Assembly (NCBI GenBank): GCA_030607575.1
Contig: JAUWJS010000010.1
Location: forward strand, 1 to 33,324
Length of the DNA: 33,324 nt
From: Candidatus Heimdallarchaeota archaeon
Lineage (GTDB): Archaea; Asgardarchaeota; Heimdallarchaeia; Heimdallarchaeales; Heimdallarchaeaceae
Direction of reading: 5' to 3'
Shown: piece by piece, positions 25,179 to 33,324 of the stretch
Layout of the letters: the number at the start of each line of letters is the position of its first letter
How positions within the stretch are numbered: position 1 is the stretch's first letter
Made by a program: the position numbers and the translations under genes
Notes under the pieces: model-generated
What the model saw: the letters and a program-made list of their open reading frames with translations, nothing else
Databases searched by the model: none
What the model was told of the DNA's origin: nothing

Positions 25179-25969
25179 TTTTCACCCTTTAAAGCTAGCT
25201 CTGTGGCTTCGCCTCCAAACATCATCAACTTCCTTTTCGCATCTTCTTCAGTTAAACCGATTTCAATCAACTTCTCAATCATTGATTCAAAGTTTGCTCC
25301 TTCGTATGCTCCAAAGCATCCAACACAAGGAACACCAAAGGTAGGACAACATGCATCACAACCGCCAGCTGTAACTGGACCCAAACAATATTCTCCGTGT
25401 AACAAGAAGCAATCATTTCCTTGGAATTTGCATTCAATGCATACAGGATAAGGATATTTAGAAGGTTTTAAGCCACTAATTAATTTAGTATAAATTGGAA
25501 TGAAATTTTCCTTAGCAATAGGACACCCTGGGATTGAAAAATCGACTTCTATGAATTTATGAATAGGTTTTGCAGGTATTGGATTTCCAACTAATTCACT
25601 GAATTCAGGAATCTTTCCATCTTTACCATATACAAGTAGCATTCTCTCTTCGAATTCTTTCTCATTGTCACCAAGATATTGAATTCCACCGTGAGTAGCG
25701 CAGGTTCCGAGAGCTACAACAATGTCTGCTTTTTTTCTAATTTCTTTAAGTTCTGCAAGCTGTTTGTCAGTGTTAATACTTCCTTCAACAAGAGCAATAT
25801 CTACATGTTCAACCTCTTGATGAGATTGAGCCATATGGAAGAATTTTATATCAGCACTTGTAAAGAAATCAACCAATTCATCTTCCATGTGAAGTATAGC
25901 AAGTTGATCTCCAGCACAGCCTGAAAATCCGAAAACACCTACAACAGGTTTCTTTTCTCTCTTCCACAT
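25175..25969 (-). CDS. hydD: [NiFe]-hydrogenase small subunit (sulfhydrogenase delta)
   Basis: VFGFSGCAGDQLAIL, VALGTCATHGG, PGCPI, CLGPVTAGGCDACCPTFGVPCVGCFG. Confidence 0.9.
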   Translation of the reverse strand: MWKREKKPVVGVFGFSGCAGDQLAILHMEDELVDFFTSADIKFFHMAQSHQEVEHVDIALVEGSINTDKQLAELKEIRKKADIVVALGTCATHGGIQYLGDNEKEFEERMLLVYGKDGKIPEFSELVGNPIPAKPIHKFIEVDFSIPGCPIAKENFIPIYTKLISGLKPSKYPYPVCIECKFQGNDCFLLHGEYCLGPVTAGGCDACCPTFGVPCVGCFGAYEGANFESMIEKLIEIGLTEEDAKRKLMMFGGEATELALKGEK

Positions 25970-25970
25970 C

Positions 25971-26825
25971 TTAGATCAGCTCCTTAATATGTTGAACGTC
26001 ATAATAGGTAAAAACTGGACCTTCTAAACAGGTGTATCTGCCACCAATAGCACAGTGACCACAATGACCTTGACCACATTTCATTCTGCGTTCAAGTGTC
26101 ATCAAGATTTGATCCTTTGGAATTTTCAGTTTAAGTAGCTCTTGAATTACATATTTGTACATTATTGGAGGACCACAAATGATAGCAGTTGTTTTTTCAC
26201 TTACAACTCTGTCTACAATCTTTGGAAATAATGTTGTTACAACACCTTCATTATAAGGCCATTCTCCAGTATCATCCTTATCAACAGATAAATGGGATTC
26301 TATGATTCCTCTTTGAGCCATAGCTATGATATCATCTCTATATAACATATCAGCTGGACTTCTAGCTCCATTTAAGAAAAATACTTGATTAAATTCTTCT
26401 CTTCTATCTTCCACGTAAAGAAGTACCGATCTCAAAGGAATAGCTCCCAAACCACCTGAAACAATTATCAGATCCTTTCCTCCTAGACTCTCCATGTCAA
26501 ATCCATCTCCATAAGGACCTCGTAGATTGACTATATCACCTACTTTTAGATTGAATAATGCTTCTGTAAATGAACCTACTTTTCGCACTCCAAATTCAAT
26601 GAAATCTGTTCTTGTTGGTGGCGAGGATATTGAAAATACTGCTTCTCCAACACCTGGTAAAGACATAATTGCAAATTGTCCAGGTTTATAATCCTCTTCT
26701 ACAATACTTTCATCTAAGAATTTAAACTTAAAATATCTTGTATCTTCTGTTAAATCTTTCATAGCAAGAATTTTTGCTGGTTGTGTTGTATATGCATGAT
26801 CTCCTTCTTTGGTTGTTATTGTCAT
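25971..26825 (-). CDS. hydG: Sulfhydrogenase gamma subunit, FAD/NAD(P)-binding with Fe-S
   Basis: Ferredoxin-reductase-like fold GPYGDGF, IVSGGLGAIPLRS, CGPPIMYK, C-terminal CGQGHCGHCAIGGRYTC. Confidence 0.9.
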   Translation of the reverse strand: MTITTKEGDHAYTTQPAKILAMKDLTEDTRYFKFKFLDESIVEEDYKPGQFAIMSLPGVGEAVFSISSPPTRTDFIEFGVRKVGSFTEALFNLKVGDIVNLRGPYGDGFDMESLGGKDLIIVSGGLGAIPLRSVLLYVEDRREEFNQVFFLNGARSPADMLYRDDIIAMAQRGIIESHLSVDKDDTGEWPYNEGVVTTLFPKIVDRVVSEKTTAIICGPPIMYKYVIQELLKLKIPKDQILMTLERRMKCGQGHCGHCAIGGRYTCLEGPVFTYYDVQHIKELI

Positions 26826-27868
26826 TAGTCACAAACCTCCTGGTTTTCACATACTTCTCCAAACAATGCTTCAGAGACTGTTATCACATTGATATCTACT
26901 GGACAGAAGGTTACACATCTACCGCAACCTACACAGCTTGGTTGTCCCCATTTTCCAATGTATTCCTTTAATTTATGAGTGTAATATAATTTCAATCGAG
27001 CTGTTCTATCTGGTCTGAAATCATGATTACCTGCAACCATTGAATAGTATGGAAGTGTGCAACTATCAAGAATCCTTTCTCTGTATCCATCTTCTGCGTT
27101 CATATTTATCCTATCTTCTACATTGAAGCAGTTGCATGTAGGGCATACAAGACTACAAGTTCCACAAGATAGACATTTTTCACCAAATTGATCCCATACT
27201 TTACTATCATAATTTAGATGAATTATGTCAGCTAAATATTTGAAAGAAGGTATTTCACTCTTAAACATTCCTGACCTCTTTTGTTGCCATCTAACGTAAT
27301 CTTGAATATCTTCTTCTGAAATTTCTTCAGAAAGGAGGTTTTCTGCTTCTATGGCAATACTGAGCCCTTTATCTGATCCTACCCATACAAGATAATGCTT
27401 TTCTAATTCTGTAAAAAACAAATCAAAACCGTCTTCTACCATATCAGTACCTGTTGATTTACAGATACAATTCTCATCAGGAAAGCATGAATGACCTATT
27501 ATTATCAGATTGTTTCTTCGTTTTTCGTAATATGGATCTTTTATGTTCCCTAGGAACAATCTATCCAGGATATTAATTCCGTGAATATCACAAGGATGTA
27601 CTCCTATAACTATTTGAGGTTCATCACTGACAAATACATCAGATTGACCTGTCTTATCATAACGAAGAGTTGGATATCTAGATGGTGTAAGGAATTTTTT
27701 TGGGCCTATAACAGTTCTTTGATAATCGAAATCAAGATCTTCAAATTTCTCGATTTTTTCAAAGGAATAATGCCCGTTTCCTTTTACTGGTCCGAAGAGT
27801 TGTCCTTTAGTTTTTATTAGCTCAATGAACTCTGGAAACCTATCCTTAGACATCTTATAAGTTTTCAT
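26825..27868 (-). CDS. hydB: Sulfhydrogenase beta subunit, 4Fe-4S
   Basis: CLSCGTCSLVCPTCNCF and CVGCGRCVTFCPVDINV; GVHPCDIHG. Confidence 0.9.
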   Translation of the reverse strand: MKTYKMSKDRFPEFIELIKTKGQLFGPVKGNGHYSFEKIEKFEDLDFDYQRTVIGPKKFLTPSRYPTLRYDKTGQSDVFVSDEPQIVIGVHPCDIHGINILDRLFLGNIKDPYYEKRRNNLIIIGHSCFPDENCICKSTGTDMVEDGFDLFFTELEKHYLVWVGSDKGLSIAIEAENLLSEEISEEDIQDYVRWQQKRSGMFKSEIPSFKYLADIIHLNYDSKVWDQFGEKCLSCGTCSLVCPTCNCFNVEDRINMNAEDGYRERILDSCTLPYYSMVAGNHDFRPDRTARLKLYYTHKLKEYIGKWGQPSCVGCGRCVTFCPVDINVITVSEALFGEVCENQEVCD

Positions 27869-28018
27869 GTCAAGAGAATTTTTAGCATTATACTTATAAG
27901 GTAATCTATATGGATGAGCTATTGAAAATGAGGAATTTTAGAGACATGTAATCAAGTAATTTTGAGTAAAACTCCAAGATTTTTGACATTTATAAAATTT
28001 ACAAACAAGCACTTTATC

Positions 28019-28039
28019 TGTGTGATTTTTCGACACACA
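28019..28039. repeat. Inverted repeat in divergent hydrogenase intergenic region
   Basis: TGTGTG-attttt cga-CACACA, 6-bp perfect arms, 9-nt loop. Confidence 0.5.
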
Positions 28040-28265
28040 AATTAGAACAAAACTTAGCTATTAATTGTATAAAATATGTATTAGCGACACGTATGATACT
28101 TTGTACAATTGGTTTAAAACTACTTTTAACAACCTAATAGTAGTGTCAACTGTTTGTTTAATTATTCAAACGTTTTATTTGTAAGAAAAACTTATAACAT
28201 ATTATATAGAAGATTTATTAATAAAACATTGATAAAATGCTTGAAGGAGCATCAAATCTACTCTT

Positions 28266-28292
28266 TATACCACAAGTCACCTTTGTGTTATA
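28266..28292. promoter_or_regulatory. Imperfect inverted repeat upstream of the Mvh-type operon
   Basis: TATACCACAA-gtcacct-TTGTGTTATA, 10-bp arms with one mismatch, about 75 bp upstream of ATG 28367. Confidence 0.5.
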
Positions 28293-28366
28293 AGCCCTAG
28301 AATTTCTTAGATTCCTTTGTTACTTCATTAAATCTACTACATCTATTACTTCCTAAAGGTGAATAA

Positions 28367-29380
28367 ATGAATAAAAAAGAAATTGAAGAGAAAAATAGTT
28401 CTAATAGTGATAGCAAGTTACAGCTAGCATTCTACTGGGCTGCCAGTTGTGGTGGTTGCGAAATTGCTGTATTAGATATAAATGAAAAAATTTTGGATGT
28501 TGTTGCTCTTGCTGACATTCTTTTTTGGCCTGTAGCGTTAGATTTCAAGTATAAAGATGTTGAAGCAATGGATGATAATCAAATAGATGTCTGTTTCTTC
28601 AATGGCGCTGTAAGAACTTCTGAACAAAAGCATCTAGCAGAATTGCTTAGAAAAAAATCGAAGACTATGGTAGCTTTTGGTTCGTGTGCCGTTACAGGAG
28701 GTATTCCAGGTCTAGCTAATTTAGCAAGTCGTGAGGAAATATTTCATGTCGCTTACCTTGAGAATCCTTCCACATCTAATCCTCAAGGAATATTACCTAA
28801 AACTGAAGTTGAAGTAAAGGAAGGAATTCTAACTCTCCCCGAATTTTATGATGAAGTAAGGAGTCTCAACCAAGTTATTGATGTTGATTATTACTTACCT
28901 GGTTGTCCACCTCATCCGGATCTTATTATGACAGCTATTGGAGCTATAGTTGAAAACAAACTTCCTCCTAAAGGTTCAGTAATTGGCCCATTAAAATCCG
29001 TTTGTGATGAGTGCAGATTTGAAAAAACAGAAAAGAAAATAGATTCGATAAAAAGAATTTACGAGCTTGAAACAATAGAAGATAAGTGTCTTCTAGAACA
29101 GGGAGTTATTTGTTTAGGACCAGCTACACGAGGAGGGTGTGCTGCACAATGTCTGGATGCCTTTATGCCTTGTACTGGTTGTGGAGGACCAGCTCCTAAT
29201 TCCATTGATCAAGGTGCAAGTATGATGTCCGCTTTGGCGTCTATACTTGGACTAGAGGGAGAAGAAGAAATGAAAGAAGAGGAAGTAGAGAAACTGATTG
29301 AGCAGATAGTCGATCCAGTTGGTACTTTTTACAAATATGGCTTACCAACAGCTATAATCAATAGGAAGGCGAAAGAATGA
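28367..29380 (+). CDS. mvhG: F420-non-reducing (Mvh-type, group 3c-like) hydrogenase small subunit
   Basis: FYWAASCGGCEIAVLDI, AFGSCAVTGGIPGLANL, LPGCPPHPDLI, CLGPATRGGC. Confidence 0.92.
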   Translation: MNKKEIEEKNSSNSDSKLQLAFYWAASCGGCEIAVLDINEKILDVVALADILFWPVALDFKYKDVEAMDDNQIDVCFFNGAVRTSEQKHLAELLRKKSKTMVAFGSCAVTGGIPGLANLASREEIFHVAYLENPSTSNPQGILPKTEVEVKEGILTLPEFYDEVRSLNQVIDVDYYLPGCPPHPDLIMTAIGAIVENKLPPKGSVIGPLKSVCDECRFEKTEKKIDSIKRIYELETIEDKCLLEQGVICLGPATRGGCAAQCLDAFMPCTGCGGPAPNSIDQGASMMSALASILGLEGEEEMKEEEVEKLIEQIVDPVGTFYKYGLPTAIINRKAKE

Positions 29381-30840
29381 AAAAAACCATTACAATTGAT
29401 CCAGTAACAAGATTAGAGGGACATGGAAAGATAGTTATTTTTCTTACAGAAGAAGGAGATGTTGATAATGTTTATCTTCAAATACCTGAGTTAAGAGGAT
29501 TTGAACGTTTTTCACAAGGAAGAAGAGCAGAAGACATGCCACAAATAACCTCTAGAATATGTGGTGTATGTCCAGTAGCTCATCATTTCGCATCAGCAAA
29601 AGCATTAGATAGGGCTTTTAATGTCGACCCTCCACCAGTTGCCAAAAAGCTTAGAGAATTAATGTATTGTGGATACTTTATTTATGATCACATATTGCAT
29701 TTTTACTATTTAGGAGGACCAGATTTTATTGTAGGTCCAGATGCTCCTGCAGCTAAGAGAAACATATTGGGAGTCATTGAAAAAGCTGGAATTGAAATTG
29801 GTAAAGAAGTCATTAAGCACAGAGCTTATGGACAAAAAATTACAGCTATCTTAGGTGGTAAAGCAACTCATCCCGTCTGTGGTTTACCAGGAGGTGTATC
29901 TAAACCGCTTTCTTCAGAAGAAGTTGACGACATCAAAACAATGGTTACATCATGTGTTGATTTTGCTCAATTCTCACTGAAACTTTTTGATGATATTGTC
30001 CTTAAAAATGAGGATTATGTTAATCTCATTCTAAGTGATCCTTATACTTTGAAGACTTACAACATGGGTTTAGTAGATGAAAATAACAAAGTAAATTTCT
30101 ATGATGGGTTAATTCGTGTAACTGATACTCAAGGAAAAGAATTTCTCAAATTTGATGTTAATGACTATTTCAAACATATCGATGAGCATGTTGAAGAATG
30201 GAGTTATATTAAATTTCCATATCTGAAAAAGATTGGTTGGAAGGGTTTTGTGGATGGTCAAGAAAGCGGCATTTATCGAGTAGGACCACTTGGAAGATTA
30301 AATGCAGCTGATGGAATGACAACACCATTAGCAGATGCAGAGTACAAAAGAATGTACGAAACCTTAGGAGGAAAACCTATCAATTCTACATTAGCTTTTC
30401 ATTGGGCAAGATTAATAGAACTATTATATGCAACAGAAAGAGCTCAAGAGCTGATAAATGAACCAGATATAACTTCCAAAAAAATCAGGAACCCAGTTGG
30501 ACAACCTGGTGAGGGTATAGGAGTTACTGAAGCAGCTCGTGGGACGCTTATTCATCATTATAAACTAGATGAAAAGGGATTAATCGAAAAAGCAAATCTA
30601 GTTGTAGCTACAACTAATAATTCCGCAGCAATTAGTATGTCTGTCAGAGATGCTGCTAAAGGACTTATCAAGAAAGGGGTAGTTAATGATGGACTACTCA
30701 ATATGGTAGAAATGGCTTTTAGAGCATATGATCCTTGTTTTGCATGTGCTACGCATTCACTTCCTGGTCAAATGCTTTTGGAAGTACAAATCTATTCACA
30801 CGATGAAAAATTACTCAAAACCATAAGGAGAGATGTTTAA
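29377..30840 (+). CDS. mvhA: F420-non-reducing (Mvh-type) hydrogenase large subunit
   Basis: RICGVCPVAHH and DPCFACATH Ni-site motifs; DPVTRLEGHGKI. Confidence 0.93.
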   Translation: MKKTITIDPVTRLEGHGKIVIFLTEEGDVDNVYLQIPELRGFERFSQGRRAEDMPQITSRICGVCPVAHHFASAKALDRAFNVDPPPVAKKLRELMYCGYFIYDHILHFYYLGGPDFIVGPDAPAAKRNILGVIEKAGIEIGKEVIKHRAYGQKITAILGGKATHPVCGLPGGVSKPLSSEEVDDIKTMVTSCVDFAQFSLKLFDDIVLKNEDYVNLILSDPYTLKTYNMGLVDENNKVNFYDGLIRVTDTQGKEFLKFDVNDYFKHIDEHVEEWSYIKFPYLKKIGWKGFVDGQESGIYRVGPLGRLNAADGMTTPLADAEYKRMYETLGGKPINSTLAFHWARLIELLYATERAQELINEPDITSKKIRNPVGQPGEGIGVTEAARGTLIHHYKLDEKGLIEKANLVVATTNNSAAISMSVRDAAKGLIKKGVVNDGLLNMVEMAFRAYDPCFACATHSLPGQMLLEVQIYSHDEKLLKTIRRDV

Positions 30841-31294
30841 AATGACTGTAACTGAAACAAAAACTGAGTTAGAAGAGTTTGAACCCAACATAATAGGGTT
30901 CCTCTGTAATTGGTGCAGTTATGCAGGAGCTGATCTAGCTGGAACCAGTAGGATACAATATCCAGCAAACATTAAGATCATCAAAGTGATGTGTTCGGGA
31001 AGAGTAAATCCAATGTATGTTGTGAATGCTCTTCAACAAGGAGCTGATGGTGTTTTAATCGGAGGGTGTCATCCAGGTGATTGTCACTATCAACATGGAA
31101 ACTTGTTAGCTAGACGACGAATGGTAATTTTGAAAAATCTTTTAGAATCCATTGGGATTGATTCAAGGAGGGTTCGAATGACTTGGGTGAGTGCAGCTGA
31201 AGGCAGGAAATTTGCTGATGTGATCAAAGAAGTAACCGAGGAGATAAAGAAAATTGGTCCAATGAAAGATATTCAGAGGGTGAATGAATGGTAG
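30833..31294 (+). CDS. mvhD: MvhD-like delta subunit, 2Fe-2S (FlxD-type)
   Basis: IIGFLCNWCSYAGADLAGTSRIQYP, CSGRVNP, GCHPGDCHYQHGN. Confidence 0.93.
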   Translation: MFKMTVTETKTELEEFEPNIIGFLCNWCSYAGADLAGTSRIQYPANIKIIKVMCSGRVNPMYVVNALQQGADGVLIGGCHPGDCHYQHGNLLARRRMVILKNLLESIGIDSRRVRMTWVSAAEGRKFADVIKEVTEEIKKIGPMKDIQRVNEW

Positions 31295-32271
31295 ATCAGC
31301 AATTGCTTATAGAGGAAGTTAAAGAAATTGTTTCTCGTGATGATGTTAAGTATGTTATTGGTTATAAAAAAGGAACTTATGGTTTTACTGTAAGTCCTGC
31401 ATTTGCTTATTCTCCTGAATATGCTGATAAATTCATCTTTAACCCTTTATGCAAGAAGAATCTAGCTGCTTATCCTATCTTAGAAGATAAACTTCCTTTG
31501 AAAAGGGGAGAAAAAGAGGATAAAAGAAAGATAGGTATTGTTGCTAAAGGGTGTGATACCCGTGCTTTGGTTCAGATAATCCAAGAGAAAGGGCTTAAAC
31601 GAGAGGATATTGTTATTATTGGCATTCCATGTACAGGAGTAATTGATCAAAAGAAAATTATCTCACGATTTCCCAGTGAACCAACCTATTCTGAAATAAC
31701 AGAAGAGCAAGGAGTTTATAAGATCACAATTAATGGGAAAGTTCATGAAATTGCTAAAGAAGAACTGTTAGCAGATTATTGTACTAGTTGTATTGCACCT
31801 AATCCAGTGATTTATGATGTACTTATTGGAGAAGAGGTTGAACCTTGGGAGCTTAAAGAGCATAAGAATCTTGATGTTCTAGAAGAGAAAAGTGTTGGAG
31901 AGCGGTGGGAATATTGGAAAGAACACTTTGATAGATGTATTCGATGTTATGCTTGTAGAGAAGCATGTCCATTGTGTTATTGTAAGGAATGTATGGCAGA
32001 TCTTCTTAATCCTCAGTGGATTAGACGATCTGTAAATCTATCTGAAAATACAGCTTGGAACATTATGCGAGCATATCATCTAGCTGGACGTTGTGTGGGG
32101 TGTGGAGAGTGTGAATCCGTTTGTCCAGTGAATATCCCACTTATGGAATTAAATAAAGAAATTGAGAAAGACGTGAAAAATTTGTTTGAATATACTGCAG
32201 GTATGGACTCAGAAGAAAAACCACTGTTTGGAACATTCCGACCCGATGATCCTGAGGAGTTTATAATGTGA
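31288..32271 (+). CDS. FrhB/FdhB-like N terminus with two 4Fe-4S motifs (FlxC-like candidate)
   Basis: GIVAKGCDTRALVQIIQE, GIPCTGV; CIRCYACREACPLCYCKEC and CVGCGECESVCPVNIPL. Confidence 0.75.
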   Translation: MVDQQLLIEEVKEIVSRDDVKYVIGYKKGTYGFTVSPAFAYSPEYADKFIFNPLCKKNLAAYPILEDKLPLKRGEKEDKRKIGIVAKGCDTRALVQIIQEKGLKREDIVIIGIPCTGVIDQKKIISRFPSEPTYSEITEEQGVYKITINGKVHEIAKEELLADYCTSCIAPNPVIYDVLIGEEVEPWELKEHKNLDVLEEKSVGERWEYWKEHFDRCIRCYACREACPLCYCKECMADLLNPQWIRRSVNLSENTAWNIMRAYHLAGRCVGCGECESVCPVNIPLMELNKEIEKDVKNLFEYTAGMDSEEKPLFGTFRPDDPEEFIM

Positions 32272-32277
32272 GGTGTT

Positions 32278-33309
32278 ATGATGGAAAACTTAGTTTTACA
32301 AAAAGACAAACTTCCTAAACTGATTGAGGAGCTCTCTTCCAATTATGTTTTGTATGGACCTACAGAAGAAAGTGGTATTTCATTGTTTAAACAAATTATG
32401 AATTTCGAGGAACTAAACCTAGAAAATCTTCTAACTAGTGTTTCTCCAAAATCTCTTGTCTTCAAACAGACAGAGACTTTATTCAAGTTTAAACCAGGGA
32501 GAAAAGGTAGTGTTACTTCGTCAGAAATATATGAAGAGAAGAGCATAATCTTTGCTATTAGACCTTGTGATGCTCATAGTTTTAAAATAATTGATCCAGT
32601 ATTCAATGGGGAATTTGAGGATCCTTTCTACATTTCAAAAAGGAAAAATACTGTCCTAATAGGTTTAACATGTAACAATCCAGAGAGGAATTGTTTCTGC
32701 ACTTCATTTGATGATAATCCAGGCTCAACTGAAAATGTTGACATTCTTTTTACAGATTTAGAAGATAGATTCTATGTAGAAGTAGTCACAGAAAAAGGCA
32801 AAAAACTGATCAATTCAATAGAAAATCTATTTGAAAAATCTACAAAAAATGAGGAAGATTCAAAGAAAAATATTGTAACTAATTCTGTTGAAAGGATCAC
32901 AAGAAAAATGAATCTTGAGAATTTAGTTACTAATCTTGATAAGATATTTGATCACGAATTATGGCAAAATACTGCCCAAAAATGTATTGGATGTGGTATT
33001 TGTACTTATTTGTGTCCAACTTGTCATTGTTTCGATATGCAAGATGAATCTTCTCTGCGAGAAGGAGCAAGAATACGTGTATGGGATTCTTGCATGTATC
33101 CTGAATACACTCATCATGCTTCAGGACACAATCCAAGAGCAATAAGAATGAGCAGAGTAAGAAATAGGATTTATCACAAGTTCAGCTATTTCCCAAAAAA
33201 TGATGATATCACAGCTTGTACGGGTTGTGGAAGATGTATTGATTATTGTCCTGTTAATATTGACATTATAGATGTCATAGATAAAGTAGGTGTCATAGCA
33301 AATGAGTAA
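32278..33309 (+). CDS. HydB/FlxB-like 4Fe-4S protein, paralogue of 26825-27868
   Basis: CIGCGICTYLCPTCHCF and CTGCGRCIDYCPVNIDI; AIRPCDAHSFKIIDPVF parallels VHPCDIHGINILDRLF. Confidence 0.88.
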   Translation: MMENLVLQKDKLPKLIEELSSNYVLYGPTEESGISLFKQIMNFEELNLENLLTSVSPKSLVFKQTETLFKFKPGRKGSVTSSEIYEEKSIIFAIRPCDAHSFKIIDPVFNGEFEDPFYISKRKNTVLIGLTCNNPERNCFCTSFDDNPGSTENVDILFTDLEDRFYVEVVTEKGKKLINSIENLFEKSTKNEEDSKKNIVTNSVERITRKMNLENLVTNLDKIFDHELWQNTAQKCIGCGICTYLCPTCHCFDMQDESSLREGARIRVWDSCMYPEYTHHASGHNPRAIRMSRVRNRIYHKFSYFPKNDDITACTGCGRCIDYCPVNIDIIDVIDKVGVIANE

Positions 33310-33324
33310 CAATCCATATAGTCC
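33302..33324 (+). CDS. Start of next gene (MSNNPYS...), truncated by window end; HydG/FlxA-like expected from synteny
   Basis: ATG overlaps the stop of the preceding gene; identity is only a synteny prediction. Confidence 0.4.

Noticed and set aside
25017-25451. 144-aa plus-strand ORF antisense to hydA/hydD
   Set aside because: Lies over two strongly supported hydrogenase genes; no recognisable domain; shadow ORF.

Overview
AT-rich archaeal window. The gene content (Arf-family GTPases with C-terminal longin-like extensions, a longin-like protein, a PARP-type zinc finger, and 3b- and 3c-type [NiFe] hydrogenases) looks Asgard-like; the taxonomy is inference. Left to right: the C-terminal end of an IS605-type TnpB; membrane, ferritin-like, PARP-finger and acyl-CoA ligase genes; a longin-like protein; a threonine-synthase-like protein whose PLP-lysine position is Arg and which is fused to a winged helix; a secreted Cys/Asp-rich peptide; and an ECF transporter operon with a 22-bp palindrome in its promoter. 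A ~13 kb accessory signalling locus (10180-23289) follows. It holds four Arf/Sar1-like GTPases, a GAF-PAS protein, a 6xPAS-DUF835-wHTH sensor, a MEDS-PAS-kinase remnant, a degenerate receiver and a repeat/TPR protein. The window ends with two divergent [NiFe]-hydrogenase operons: a 3b/sulfhydrogenase type, and an Mvh type joined to Flx/HydB-like electron-transfer subunits. The main candidate for an undescribed system is the GTPase/PAS locus. Four of its intergenic regions carry a 24-bp motif (consensus about CCATATTTTTCCATGTTTTTTCAC, an internal 10-bp direct repeat), always in the same orientation relative to the downstream gene, which suggests a dedicated regulon. All calls come from reading the sequence; no homology search was run.
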